A stretch of 62,917 nt of DNA. Source: Siculibacillus sp. (GTDB lineage: Bacteria; Pseudomonadota; Alphaproteobacteria; Rhizobiales; Ancalomicrobiaceae). Below are positions 45,029 through 54,109 of this stretch, piece by piece (the first letter of the stretch is position 1; each line of letters begins with the position of its first letter). The DNA is taken from positions 1 to 62,917 of the forward strand of contig JAOTSD010000015.1 of the NCBI GenBank assembly GCA_030247555.1, read 5' to 3'. Both the position numbers and the translations under genes were made by a program. The notes under the pieces were generated by a model. That model was not told the DNA's origin. It saw nothing but the letters and a program-made list of their open reading frames with translations, and made no database searches.

Positions 45029-45868
45029 TCACTCCGCCGCCGACTTCGAGCCTTCTTCGCTCTCGCGCCGCTCCTGCAGCTTCAGCTCCTCGAGCCGCGG
45101 CATGGAGACGATCGAATAGCCCGAATCGACGAAGTGGCACTCGCCGGTGACGCCGGTCGAGAGATCCGACAGCAGGTAGAGCGCGGTACCGCCCACCTCC
45201 TCGATGGTGACGGCTCGACCGAGCGGCGAGTTGCGCTTCTGGAAATTGTACATGAGACGCGCGTCGGCGACGCCGGCGCCGGCGAGGGTGCGGACCGGAC
45301 CGGCCGAGATGGCGTTGACGCGAATGTCGTCGAGGCCGAAGTCCATGGCGAGGTAGCGCACCGAGGACTCGAGCGCCGCCTTGGCGACGCCCATGACGTT
45401 GTAGTTCGGCATCACCCGGGTCGAGCCGCCGTAGGTCAGCGTGATCATCGAACCGCCGCGATTCATCATCGCCGCCGCCCGCTTGGCCACCTCGGTGAAG
45501 GAGAAGCACGAGATCACCATGGTGCGAGAGAAGTTCTCGCGGCTGGTGTCGGCGTAACGGCCCTTGAGCTCGTTCTTGTCGGAGAAGCCGATCGAATGGA
45601 CGAGGAAGTCGATGGTGCCCCACGTCTCCTTCAGCCGTTCGAAGACGGCGTCGACCGAAGCGATGTCCTCGACGTCGCAAGGCAGCAACAGACTCGAGCC
45701 GACGCTCTCGGCGAGCGGTCTGAGGCGGCGGCCGAAGGCCTCGCCCTGATAGGTGAAGGCCAGCTCGGCGCCATGCTCGGCGAGCTTCTTGGCGATGCCC
45801 CAGGCGATCGAGTGATCGTTCGCCACCCCCATCACGAGGCCGCGCTTTCCCGCCATGATCCCGCTCAT
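45029..45868 (-). CDS. fabI: Enoyl-[acyl-carrier-protein] reductase FabI
   Basis: NADH-dependent last step of each fatty-acid elongation cycle. The 279 aa contain GKRGLVMGVANDHSIAWGIA (nucleotide-binding loop of FabI, not the usual SDR TGxxxGxG), LPCDVED, DFLVHSIGFSD, and LTYGGSTRVMPNYNVMGVAKAALE with the Tyr-x6-Lys catalytic pair. The closing GTALYLLSDLSTGVTGE is typical. The C-terminal 25 residues are charged and variable. It follows fabB after 199 bases in the same direction. Confidence 0.96.
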   Translation of the reverse strand: MSGIMAGKRGLVMGVANDHSIAWGIAKKLAEHGAELAFTYQGEAFGRRLRPLAESVGSSLLLPCDVEDIASVDAVFERLKETWGTIDFLVHSIGFSDKNELKGRYADTSRENFSRTMVISCFSFTEVAKRAAAMMNRGGSMITLTYGGSTRVMPNYNVMGVAKAALESSVRYLAMDFGLDDIRVNAISAGPVRTLAGAGVADARLMYNFQKRNSPLGRAVTIEEVGGTALYLLSDLSTGVTGECHFVDSGYSIVSMPRLEELKLQERRESEEGSKSAAE

Positions 45869-46067
45869 GGATGCTCCTTAGGATGTTCCTGCCACCGTTT
45901 CGTCCACCGGGCCGAGATCTCCTCGGAGACGTCGCCCGTCGCGACCGGACAGCGATGTTACGACAGTGTTGCGACGAGATGACGGTCCGCCGCGATCCGG
46001 CTCGTTCCGGCGACGCGGCGATCCGTCGATTTTCCGGTTCCCACCCCGACGCGGGAGCGGCGAACGA

Positions 46068-47291
46068 TCACAGCCCGGCGCGGCTGAACACCAGCGTGGC
46101 GTTGGTGCCGCCGAAGCCGAAGGAGTTCGACAGCACGGTGTCGATCTTCGCCCCGTCGATGCGCTTGCGCACGATCGGCATGTCGGCGAAGGCCGGGTCG
46201 ATCTCCTCGATGTTGGCGCTCTCGCAGATGAAGCCCTCCTGCATCATCAGGAGCGAATAGATCGCCTCCTGCACACCGGTGGCGCCCAGCGAATGGCCGG
46301 TCAGCGACTTGGTCGCCGAGATCGGCGGGCAGGCGGCGCCGAACACCTCGCGGATCGCCTCGATCTCCTTGAGATCGCCGACCGGCGTCGAGGTGGCGTG
46401 CGGGTTGATGTAGTCGATCGGCGCCTTCACGGTGGCCAGCGCCTGACGCATGCAGCGGATGGCGCCCTCACCGGACGGAGCGACCATGTCGTAGCCGTCG
46501 GAGGTGGCGCCGTAACCGACGATCTCGGCATGGATCTTGGCGCCGCGCGCCTTGGCGTGTTCGAGTTCCTCGAGCACCAGCACACCGGCGCCGCCGGCGA
46601 TGACGAAGCCGTCGCGGTTCTTGTCATAGGCGCGCGAGGCGGTGGCGGGCGTGTCGTTGTACTTCGACGACATGGCCCCCATGGCGTCGAACAGGTTCGA
46701 CAGCGACCAGTCGAGATCCTCGCAGCCGCCGGCGAACATCACGTCCTGCTTGCCCCACTGGATCAGCTCGAAGGCATTGCCGATGCAGTGGTTGGAAGTG
46801 GCGCAGGCCGAGGAGATCGAATAGTTGACGCCCTTGATCTCGAACCAGGTGGCGAGCGTCGCCGAAGCCGTCGACGACATCGCCTTCGGCACCGCGAAGG
46901 GACCGATGCGCTTCGGCCCGCCCTTGTCGCGGGTGATGCCGGCGGCCTCGACGATGACCTTGGTCGACGGGCCGCCCGAGCCCATGACGATGCCGGTGCG
47001 TTCGTTGGAGATGTCTTCCTTGGACAGGCCCGAATCGGCGATCGCCTGATCCATGGCGATGTGGTTCCAGGCGGTGCCGCCGCCGTGGAAGCGCATGGCG
47101 CGACGATCGATCAGCGCCGCGACGTCGATATCCTTCGGCGCGCCGTGGACCTGACAGCGGAAGCCGAGCTCGGCGTAGGCGTCGGCGCGCACGATGCCCG
47201 ACTTCGCCTCGCGCAACGACGTGGTGACCGCCTTCGTGTCGTTTCCGATCGAGGAAACGATGCCCATACCCGTGACGACGACCCGCCTCAT
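46068..47291 (-). CDS. fabB: 3-oxoacyl-[acyl-carrier-protein] synthase I FabB
   Basis: Condensing enzyme required with FabA for unsaturated fatty acids. The 407 aa start [17 protein letters not shown] and contain the Cys-His-His triad: [14 protein letters not shown] (Cys), [11 protein letters not shown] (His) and [12 protein letters not shown] (His). The linkage to fabA and the ISSACATS motif favour FabB over FabF. The frame remains open upstream of 47291, but homology sets this ATG. It lies 171 bases after fabA. Confidence 0.96.
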   Translation of the reverse strand: MRRVVVTGMGIVSSIGNDTKAVTTSLREAKSGIVRADAYAELGFRCQVHGAPKDIDVAALIDRRAMRFHGGGTAWNHIAMDQAIADSGLSKEDISNERTGIVMGSGGPSTKVIVEAAGITRDKGGPKRIGPFAVPKAMSSTASATLATWFEIKGVNYSISSACATSNHCIGNAFELIQWGKQDVMFAGGCEDLDWSLSNLFDAMGAMSSKYNDTPATASRAYDKNRDGFVIAGGAGVLVLEELEHAKARGAKIHAEIVGYGATSDGYDMVAPSGEGAIRCMRQALATVKAPIDYINPHATSTPVGDLKEIEAIREVFGAACPPISATKSLTGHSLGATGVQEAIYSLLMMQEGFICESANIEEIDPAFADMPIVRKRIDGAKIDTVLSNSFGFGGTNATLVFSRAGL

Positions 47292-47462
47292 GACGCTCGG
47301 ACCTTCTCGATACCGGCGGCGCCCACCGGCGGCCGCACACGTTTTGCCCCACGCCGCCCACCGGCGGCGCTTCGACGACCCGCCGCGGAGGCCGCGTCGG
47401 ATCTCTTCGATCATTCTATCACGTTCCGAAGGAACCGCCCGGCCGAACCGCCGGACGACGCG

Positions 47463-47969
47463 TCAGGCTTGGAACAGACCGACGCGCATGTCCTTGACCT
47501 CGTAGATCGGCTTGCCGTCGGCGATCAGGACGCCGTCGGCGATGCCCATCTTGAGCTTGGTCTTGAAGACGCGCTTGAAGTCGACCCGGTACTCGACCAG
47601 CCGGGTGGTCGGCAGCACCTGATCGGAGAACTTGACCTCGCCGACGCCGAGCGCCCGACCGCGGCCCGGCAGCCCGAGCCAGCCGAGGAAGAAGCCCGTC
47701 AGTTGCCACAGCGCGTCGAGGCCGAGGCAACCCGGCATCACCGGATCGCCTTGGAAGTGGCAGGGGAAGAACCACAGGTCCGGGCGGATGTCGAACTCGG
47801 CGCGCACCAGCCCGACGCCGTTGGCGCCCCCGGTCTCGGAGATCTCGACGATTCGGTCGAACATCAGCATCGGCGGCAACGGCAGTTGGGCGTTGCCCGG
47901 GCCGAAGACCTCACCGCGTCCGCAGGCGAGCAGATCCTCGTATTCGAAACTGGAGCGCCGGTCGGCCAT
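47463..47969 (-). CDS. fabA: 3-hydroxydecanoyl-[acyl-carrier-protein] dehydratase/isomerase FabA
   Basis: Introduces the cis double bond at the C10 stage of fatty-acid synthesis. The 168 aa start [14 protein letters not shown] and contain [37 protein letters not shown] with the catalytic His and Asp, and [14 protein letters not shown]. An in-frame ATG-proximal extension to 48023 is possible but the chosen start matches family proteins. It is first in the fabA-fabB-fabI series and divergent from irr. Confidence 0.96.
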   Translation of the reverse strand: MADRRSSFEYEDLLACGRGEVFGPGNAQLPLPPMLMFDRIVEISETGGANGVGLVRAEFDIRPDLWFFPCHFQGDPVMPGCLGLDALWQLTGFFLGWLGLPGRGRALGVGEVKFSDQVLPTTRLVEYRVDFKRVFKTKLKMGIADGVLIADGKPIYEVKDMRVGLFQA

Positions 47970-48088
47970 CTTCTCGTCCGTTTCCTTCTCTCTCCCGCCC
48001 GCGGACTCTCCGCGGCCGGACACGCCGTCACTCGATCGGCATGGACCCCCGAAATCGGCGTCTTCCTAACATGTCCGCCGACACCTCG

Positions 48089-48121
48089 AAAGATCCGCAC
48101 CCCTGCGGAGCACCGATCTTT
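48089..48121. promoter_or_regulatory. Inverted repeat with nested hairpin in the fabA-irr intergenic region
   Basis: AAAGATC (48089-48095) and GATCTTT (48115-48121) form a 7-base dyad that encloses a second hairpin, CCGCA-CCCC-TGCGG (48095-48108). It lies about 120 bases upstream of fabA and 270 bases upstream of irr. It could be an operator or a structured fabA leader. The surrounding 422-base gap holds no recognised gene. Confidence 0.4.
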
Positions 48122-48333
48122 GGTCGCGATTTCACTTCGCCGACGAAATCGACGCGCCCACCACGGTCGGGAAGCCTCGCACCCGACGAAGGCGCTTCGG
48201 CGGCGGTGACGCCGATCACCTCACCTCCCGCCACCGCTCGTTCCCCCTCCCCCGGCTCACGCCGATCGACCGACCGGGCGACGGCGCGGCCTCGCCCTGA
48301 ACGATGACGGTCCGCATGTTCTCGCGATCGGGC

Positions 48334-48362
48334 TTGCATCAGTTGCGAATGCCTCCTAATAT
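48334..48362 (+). promoter_or_regulatory. Promoter of irr
   Basis: TTGCAT (48334-48339), a 17-base spacer and TAATAT (48357-48362), about 29 bases before the irr ATG at 48392. GAGGAG follows as ribosome binding site. This is a near-consensus sigma70-type promoter. Confidence 0.7.
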
Positions 48363-48391
48363 CAACTCGACCAACGAGGAGACACCCGCCG

Positions 48392-48868
48392 ATGTCGGGC
48401 CCGATGCCGATCCCCGCCCCGTCCGATCTCGAAGACCTCGCCCCGGGCGAGACCGCCGATCACGGCGACGGGGTCGCCGGCATCCTGCGTCGCGCCGGCC
48501 TGCGGCCGACGCGCCAACGCATCGCCCTCGCCGGGCTGTTGCTCGGCGGACCGGATCGCCACGTCTCCGCCGAGACCGTCTACGAGGAGGCGCTGAAGGC
48601 GCGCATTTCGGTGTCGCTGGCCACCGTCTACAACACGCTCCACCAGTTCACCGAGGCGGGGCTGCTGCGTGAACTGGCGGTGTCCGGCGCCAAGTCCTTC
48701 TTCGACACGCGCACCTCGCCCCACCACCACTTCTGGAACGAGTGCGACGGCGAGATGTCCGACGTCGCCGTCGAGACCGTCGAGGTCTCCCGCCTGCCGG
48801 AGCCCCCCGCCGGCATGGAGATCGCCGGTGTCGAGGTGATGATCCGCCTGCGGCCCCGCCGCTCCTGA
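48392..48868 (+). CDS. irr: Iron response regulator Irr (Fur superfamily)
   Basis: A haem- and iron-status-responsive regulator of iron genes in Rhizobiales. The 158 aa have a disordered N-terminus (1-28), a winged helix (LRPTRQRIALAGLLL, SAETVYEEALKARISVSLATVYNTLHQFTEAGLLREL) and a dimerisation part with SPHHHFWNECDGEM, the His-rich motif typical of Irr. The N-terminal haem regulatory motif of the Bradyrhizobium protein is absent, as in most Irr proteins. Divergent placement from fabA-fabB-fabI is a common Rhizobiales arrangement and strengthens the call over generic Fur/PerR. Confidence 0.88.
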   Translation: MSGPMPIPAPSDLEDLAPGETADHGDGVAGILRRAGLRPTRQRIALAGLLLGGPDRHVSAETVYEEALKARISVSLATVYNTLHQFTEAGLLRELAVSGAKSFFDTRTSPHHHFWNECDGEMSDVAVETVEVSRLPEPPAGMEIAGVEVMIRLRPRRS

Positions 48869-48933
48869 GCCCGGCGCCCGAGCCGGAGGCGGAGGCCGCC
48901 CCGTGACCGGGGTCGCGCCGATCGGGAAAGCAA

Positions 48934-48957
48934 ACGGCCGCGGCGAGCCGCGGCCGT
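48934..48957. terminator. Bidirectional-type terminator between irr and the DUF2147-like gene
   Basis: ACGGCCGCGG, loop CGAG, CCGCGGCCGT form a 10-bp stem between two convergent genes. The minus-strand side continues TTTGCTTTCC, so it serves the DUF2147-like gene better than irr. Confidence 0.65.
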
Positions 48958-48999
48958 CCTCGGTTCCGGTGAACCGGCGTGGCGTTCCGGGCGGCCGGA

Positions 49000-49353
49000 T
49001 CACTGCTTCGTCCAGGTCTCCGCGTCGCACATCGACTGGCCGACGGCGCAACCCTGCACCTTGAGACCCTTGCCGGAGGTGGTGACGGTGCCGTTGAAGG
49101 TCATGAAGCCCGGCATGTCGGGATGCTTCATGTCGCCCTTCCAGGTGCCCTCACCGGCCGGAGCGATGCCCGACAGGAACATGTTGAAGTTCGACTCCTG
49201 CACGGTGGCGCAGAGCTTGCCGCCGCAGGTCCAAACCTTGGCCGTGGTGCCGTTCGGGCGCTTGTACATGCCGTCGGCGCTCGCGGCGGCCGCGGGCGAC
49301 GTGAGAAAGGCGAAGGCCGCCAGCGCGGCGAGGCCCGGAAGAGTGATACGCAT
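49000..49353 (-). CDS. Small secreted DUF2147-like protein
   Basis: A 117-aa exported protein. The signal peptide (about 1-24, core LAALAAFAFLTSPAAA) is followed by ADGMYKRPNGTTAKVWTCGGKLCATV, where the GxWxxPxG-like opening and two close cysteines recall DUF2147, and by GEGTWKGDMKHPD and LKVQGCAVGQSMCDAETWTK with two more cysteines. The four cysteines suggest two disulphides. The ATG at 49353 has GAAGGAA upstream. The function is unknown. A palindromic AT-rich region lies about 120 bases upstream of the start. Confidence 0.75.
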   Translation of the reverse strand: MRITLPGLAALAAFAFLTSPAAAASADGMYKRPNGTTAKVWTCGGKLCATVQESNFNMFLSGIAPAGEGTWKGDMKHPDMPGFMTFNGTVTTSGKGLKVQGCAVGQSMCDAETWTKQ

Positions 49354-49637
49354 GGATTTCCTTCCCGTCGTGTTCGGGGCGGATGAGACTCCGCCGCTCT
49401 CTGTTCTTTCGTCGTTTCGACCGCACGGTGGCCCGCCGCTCGATCCGGCGGTGACACCGCCATCTTCAGAATATCCGGATACGTGAATATACAAAGCGAA
49501 AAGCACGGGTTTCGCACGCACTTCGAGCGGTCGCCGACACGCCGACGCGCCCGCGGCCGGACGATCCCCCGAATCGCCGTGAGATCGGCCGTCCCCGGGC
49601 CTTTCTTTCGATTGCCCGCACTGCTATTCCCTCGCCC

Positions 49638-51440
49638 ATGACGACGCCCCTCGACCACATCCGCAACTTCTCCATCATCGCCCACATCGACCACGGCAAG
49701 TCGACGTTGGCCGATCGCCTGATTCAGACCACCGGCGGCCTCGAGAGCCGCGAGATGGTCGAACAGGTGCTCGACAACATGGACATCGAGCGCGAGCGCG
49801 GCATCACCATCAAGGCGCAGACCGTCCGCCTCGACTACGTGGCGAAGAACGGCGAGAGCTATGTCCTCAACCTGATGGACACCCCCGGCCACGTCGACTT
49901 CGCCTACGAGGTGTCGCGCTCGCTCGCCGCCTGCGAGGGCTCGCTCCTGGTGGTCGACGCCTCCCAGGGCGTCGAGGCGCAGACGCTCGCCAACGTCTAT
50001 CAGGCGATCGACAACCACCACGAGATCGTGCCGATCCTCAACAAGGTCGACCTGCCGGCGGCGGACACCGACCGCGTCAAGGAGCAGATCGAAGAGGTGA
50101 TCGGCATCGACGCCTCCGACGCGGTGCCGATCTCGGCCAAGACCGGGCTGGGCATCGCAGACGTGCTGGAGGCGATCGTCAACCGCCTGCCGCCGCCGAA
50201 GGGCGATGCGAACGCGCCGCTGAAGGCGATGCTGGTCGACAGTTGGTACGACACCTATCTCGGCGTCGTGGTGCTGGTGCGCATCGTCGACGGCGTCATG
50301 CGCAAGGGCCAGAAGATCCGCATGATGGAGGCCGGCGCCACCTACGAGGTCGAGCGCATGGGCGTCTTCACGCCCAAGATGGTCGAACTCAAGGAGCTCG
50401 GCCCCGGCGAGATCGGCTTCATCAACGCCTCGATCAAGGAGGTCGCCGACACCCGCGTCGGCGACACCATCACCGACGAGCGCAAGCCCTGCGCCGAGAA
50501 GCTGCCGGGCTTCCGTCCGACCCAGCCGGTGGTGTTCTGCGGCCTCTTCCCCGTCGACGCCGCCGACTTCGAGGACCTGCGCACCGCCGTCGGCAAGCTG
50601 CGCCTCAACGACGCCTCCTTCACCTACGAGATGGAGACCTCCGCCGCGCTGGGCTTCGGCTTCCGCTGCGGCTTCCTCGGCCTCCTGCATCTCGAGATCA
50701 TCCAGGAGCGGCTGGAGCGCGAGTTCAACCTCGACCTGATCGCCACCGCGCCGTCGGTGGTCTACAAGATCCTGGTGCGCGACGGGACCGTGCTCGAGAT
50801 GCACAACCCGATCGACATGCCGGAGGTGACCCGCATCGAGGAGATCGAGGAGCCTTGGATCCGGGCGACGATCATGACCCCGGACGAGTACCTCGGCTCG
50901 GTGCTGAAGCTCTGCCAGGACAAGCGCGGCATCCAGGCCGACCTCTCCTACGCGGGCTCGCGCGCCCTCGTCGTCTACGACCTGCCGCTCAACGAAGTGG
51001 TCTTCGACTTCTACGACCGACTGAAGTCGGTGTCGAAGGGCTATGCCTCCTTCGACTACCACCTCACCGACTACCGCCCCTCCGACCTCGTCCGCCTGCA
51101 GATCCTGGTCAACGGCGAAGCGGTCGACGCGCTGTCGATGCTGGTCCACCGCACGCGCGCCGAGAGCCGCGGCCGCGCCATCTGCGAGAAGCTGAAGGAC
51201 GTCATCCCGCCGCACATGTTCCAGATCCCGGTCCAGGCGGCGATCGGCGGCAAGATCATCGCCCGCGAGACCATCCGCGCGCTCAGGAAGGACGTCACCG
51301 CCAAGTGCTACGGCGGCGACGCCACCCGCAAGCGCAAGCTCCTCGACAAGCAGAAGGAGGGCAAGAAGCGGATGCGTCAGTTCGGCAAGGTCGAGATCCC
51401 CCAGGAAGCTTTCATCCAGGTGCTGAAGGTGGAGGGGTGA
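49638..51440 (+). CDS. lepA: Elongation factor 4 (LepA)
   Basis: Ribosome-associated GTPase that assists translation under ionic stress and 30S biogenesis. The 600 aa equal the family length. G motifs: [15 protein letters not shown] (G1), [10 protein letters not shown] (G2), DTPGHVDF (G3), NKVDLP (G4). The C-terminal part includes the LepA-specific end: [26 protein letters not shown], represented here by [13 protein letters not shown] and KQKEGKKRM. It lacks EF-G domain IV. It is the last housekeeping gene before the CRISPR-Cas locus. Confidence 0.97.
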   Translation: MTTPLDHIRNFSIIAHIDHGKSTLADRLIQTTGGLESREMVEQVLDNMDIERERGITIKAQTVRLDYVAKNGESYVLNLMDTPGHVDFAYEVSRSLAACEGSLLVVDASQGVEAQTLANVYQAIDNHHEIVPILNKVDLPAADTDRVKEQIEEVIGIDASDAVPISAKTGLGIADVLEAIVNRLPPPKGDANAPLKAMLVDSWYDTYLGVVVLVRIVDGVMRKGQKIRMMEAGATYEVERMGVFTPKMVELKELGPGEIGFINASIKEVADTRVGDTITDERKPCAEKLPGFRPTQPVVFCGLFPVDAADFEDLRTAVGKLRLNDASFTYEMETSAALGFGFRCGFLGLLHLEIIQERLEREFNLDLIATAPSVVYKILVRDGTVLEMHNPIDMPEVTRIEEIEEPWIRATIMTPDEYLGSVLKLCQDKRGIQADLSYAGSRALVVYDLPLNEVVFDFYDRLKSVSKGYASFDYHLTDYRPSDLVRLQILVNGEAVDALSMLVHRTRAESRGRAICEKLKDVIPPHMFQIPVQAAIGGKIIARETIRALRKDVTAKCYGGDATRKRKLLDKQKEGKKRMRQFGKVEIPQEAFIQVLKVEG

Positions 51441-51446
51441 GGAACG

Positions 51447-51475
51447 GTTCTCCCGTCGCCCCGAGGCGGGAGAAC
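51447..51475 (+). terminator. Hairpin just after lepA
   Basis: GTTCTCCCG and CGGGAGAAC form a 9-bp stem with an 11-base loop, starting 7 bases after the lepA stop. No T tract follows, so it may protect the 3' end or terminate only with help from Rho. Confidence 0.4.
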
Positions 51476-51540
51476 GCGGAGCTCCGGTGGACGATTGAGT
51501 AGCCTTCAAAATCAATAACCTATGATGTCCAACCCCTATT

Positions 51541-51572
51541 GTTTCGATCCCTGAGTATCAAGGGGTTTCACC
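51541..51572 (-). repeat. CRISPR-repeat-like fragment upstream of cas3 (3' end of repeat, opposite strand)
   Basis: The minus strand at 51550-51541 reads GGATCGAAAC, identical to the last 10 bases of the array repeat, which correspond to the crRNA 5' handle. Extending to 32 bases, only about half of the other positions agree, with a C-run at the matching place. Flanking AACCCCT (51531-51537) and AGGGGTT (51561-51567) would pair around it. The fragment sits in the 389-base AT-richer gap between lepA and cas3, which is otherwise empty of genes. It may be a decayed repeat, a crRNA-like regulatory element or a chance match. Confidence 0.4.
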
Positions 51573-51738
51573 GCGATTGTCTAACCGCAGTGGTCCCAAG
51601 TCGGTGTCGAAGACCGCAATCCGCTGGCTCGGCGACGTTACCCTCCGCTCTGCGCCGGCAATTGCGCAGCGTTGCGGAACTTGGACGAATTGCCTCACCC
51701 ACAATCGAACACCGATGCCCCTAGGGATGTGTCCTCAA

Positions 51739-51767
51739 TTGCCTCCCGGAGAATCGCAATCTATTAC
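51739..51767 (+). promoter_or_regulatory. Candidate promoter of the cas operon
   Basis: TTGCCT (51739-51744), a 17-base spacer and TATTAC (51762-51767), about 62 bases before the cas3 start. A second, weaker option is TTGCAT (51771-51776) with TTTGAT (51794-51799). All seven cas genes can be read from this point. Confidence 0.45.
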
Positions 51768-51829
51768 TCGTTGCATATTCGCCTGAAACAGCATTTGATT
51801 GGCGTGAGCTACGAGTTGGGGGGCTCATC

Positions 51830-54097
51830 GTGTTTCATGCCCATTCCCTTCCCGATCGCCCCGAAAAAGAGTGGCAGCCGCTCGCCGACCATTTGATCGC
51901 TGTCGGCAAACTCGCTGCCGAACGCGCCTCCAAGTTCGGCGCGGCGGGGGCTGGTCGCTATGCCGGGCTATTGCACGACCTCGGCAAATACACGCTCGCC
52001 TTCCAGCGCCGCATCCGCGACGACTACGGCAAGGTCGATCACGCCACCGCCGGCGCGAAGATGGCGGTGATGCTGGCGACGCCGTCGAACCCGAAGCATC
52101 CTACTTCGGATCTCCTGGCCGCCCGCATCCTCGCTCATGCCATCGCCGGACACCACGGCGGCCTGCCCGACACCATCGGAGGCGCCGGCGCGCTCGACGA
52201 TCGCTTCTCGCGCGACTTGCCACCCCTCATCGAGCAGTGGCGCAACGAGATCGCGCCGGAGGCGACGGGGCTGATGCCGCCGCTCGACTGGTCCGACGTG
52301 AAGGGCGGCGGCGAGCCGCTGGCGCGGGCGCTGGCCTTCTTCGGTCGCATGGTGTTCTCCGCCCTGGTCGACGCCGATTATCGCGACACCGAGGCCTTCT
52401 ATGCGGCCGCCGAGGACAGGCCGGTCGATCGCGACTGGCCGAAACTGCCCGACGTCGTCGATGATCTGATCGCCCGGGTCGACGCTCACATGGCGCGCCT
52501 CGCGGCGCGCGCCGCCGACACGGCGGTCAATCGGCTGCGCGGCGAAATCCTGACCCACGTGCGGGCGGGCGCCGACAAATACACCGGGCTCTTCACCCTG
52601 ACGGTGCCGACCGGCGGCGGCAAGACTCTCGCCTCGCTCGCCTTCGCGCTCGACCACGCCAAACGCCACGGGCTCGACCGCATCGTCTATGCCATCCCCT
52701 TCACCTCGGTGATCGACCAGACGGCAGGGATCTTCCGAAAAGTCCTCGGCGACGACGTGGTGCTGGAGCATCATTCCTCGATCGACGAGGAAAAGCTCGG
52801 CGATCGCTCGGCCCGCGACAAGCTGCGCCTCGCCATGGAGGACTGGGCGGCGCCGATCGTGGTGACGACCAACGTCCAACTGTTCGAGAGCCTGCATGCG
52901 CATCGGCCCTCGCGGGCGCGGCGGCTGCACAATCTGGCGCGTGCCGTGATCGTCCTCGACGAGGCTCAGACCATCCCTCGTCCGGTACTGCGCCCCTGCG
53001 TCGCGGCGATCGGCGAATTGGCCAAGCGCTACGGCACCTCGGTGGTGCTGTGCACCGCCACCCAGCCGGCGCTGGGGAAAGCCGACGGCTTCCCCGACGG
53101 GTTGGCGCTCGAGCCCTCGCGCGAACTGGCGCCCGAGCCGGATCGGCTGACCGCGGCGCTGGCGCGGGTGCGGCTCGCCCGCGTCGGCGCTCTCGACGAC
53201 GAAGCGCTGGTGGCGGCGCTGGAGGCGAGCCCCCAGGGCCTCGTCATCGTCAACAGCCGGCGTCATGCCCTGGCGCTCTACCAGACCGCCCACGCCGGCG
53301 GCCTCGACGGGGTGATCCACCTTTCGACCCGGCAATATGCCGCCGATCGCGTCCGCATTCTCGCCGACGTGCGGCAGCGTCTGACGGACGGGCGGCCGTG
53401 CCGGGTGGTCGCGACGAGCCTGGTGGAAGCCGGGGTCGACGTCGACTTCCCCCGCGTCTGGCGGGCCGAAGCCGGCCTCGACCAGATCGCCCAGGCCGCA
53501 GGCCGCTGCAATCGCGAGGGCAAGCGGCCGATCGATGAGAGTGTGGTCACGGTGTTCCGCGCGCCGGATCATGCCCCGCCACGCGAGATCGCCGGCCTCG
53601 TCGCCGACATGGAACGGGTGACCGCCCGCCACCACGACCTCCTCACCAATGCGGCGATCCGCGACTATTTCGGCGAAGTGTTCTGGCGCGTCGGGCCGGA
53701 GCGGTTGGACAAGCACGACGTGATGAAGGCTTTCCGCCTCTCGGCCGGCGTGCCGTCCTTCGACTATCGCCGGGTCGGCGAGGCCTTCCGGCTGATCGAA
53801 AGCGACATGGCGCCGGTGATCGTGGCGATCGAGGACGAGGCGAGGGCGGTGATCGAGAAACTCGAAGCCGGCTTCCTGCCGCCGGGGGCTGCGGCGCGCA
53901 GGCTGCAGCGCTTTCTCGTACAGATCCCGCCGAAGACGCGGCTCGCGCTGATCGCCCGCCGCGATGTCCGCCTGATCCGCGAGAAGGAGCTCGGCGACCA
54001 GTTCGCCGTGCTCGTCACCGAAAAGCTCTACCGCAAGGACGTCGGCCTCCACTGGGAGGCGGCCGACGTCCACGATCTCGATCTGCTGATGGCTTGA
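51830..54097 (+). CDS. cas3: CRISPR-associated helicase/nuclease Cas3 (type I-C, HD domain fused)
   Basis: The recruited nuclease-helicase that degrades target DNA after Cascade binding. The 755 aa carry an N-terminal HD nuclease domain (about 1-215; LLHDLGKY with H49 and D50, and a later AGHHGG motif) and a superfamily 2 helicase. Helicase motifs are VPTGGGKT (Walker A, about 261-266), LDEAQTI (about 376-382, in place of DEAH/DEVH), CTATQP, and the C-terminal VVATSLVEAGVDVDFP and AAGRCNREG (motifs V and VI). It starts with GTG at 51830 after a G-rich ribosome binding site. First gene of the operon, 12 bases before cas5c. Confidence 0.95.
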   Translation: MFHAHSLPDRPEKEWQPLADHLIAVGKLAAERASKFGAAGAGRYAGLLHDLGKYTLAFQRRIRDDYGKVDHATAGAKMAVMLATPSNPKHPTSDLLAARILAHAIAGHHGGLPDTIGGAGALDDRFSRDLPPLIEQWRNEIAPEATGLMPPLDWSDVKGGGEPLARALAFFGRMVFSALVDADYRDTEAFYAAAEDRPVDRDWPKLPDVVDDLIARVDAHMARLAARAADTAVNRLRGEILTHVRAGADKYTGLFTLTVPTGGGKTLASLAFALDHAKRHGLDRIVYAIPFTSVIDQTAGIFRKVLGDDVVLEHHSSIDEEKLGDRSARDKLRLAMEDWAAPIVVTTNVQLFESLHAHRPSRARRLHNLARAVIVLDEAQTIPRPVLRPCVAAIGELAKRYGTSVVLCTATQPALGKADGFPDGLALEPSRELAPEPDRLTAALARVRLARVGALDDEALVAALEASPQGLVIVNSRRHALALYQTAHAGGLDGVIHLSTRQYAADRVRILADVRQRLTDGRPCRVVATSLVEAGVDVDFPRVWRAEAGLDQIAQAAGRCNREGKRPIDESVVTVFRAPDHAPPREIAGLVADMERVTARHHDLLTNAAIRDYFGEVFWRVGPERLDKHDVMKAFRLSAGVPSFDYRRVGEAFRLIESDMAPVIVAIEDEARAVIEKLEAGFLPPGAAARRLQRFLVQIPPKTRLALIARRDVRLIREKELGDQFAVLVTEKLYRKDVGLHWEAADVHDLDLLMA

Positions 54098-54109
54098 GAA
54101 GGACGGCCC

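Noticed and set aside
51717-51730. CCCCTAGGGAT near the cas promoter as a target for a crRNA-like RNA from the repeat fragment
   Set aside because: Only TAGGGG is shared with the bases following the fragment and no TTC-like PAM is in place, so the match is too short to support autorepression.
51573-51829. Short plus-strand open frames of 60-75 codons between lepA and cas3
   Set aside because: No ribosome binding sites, no conserved sequence, and the segment is where the cas promoter is expected.
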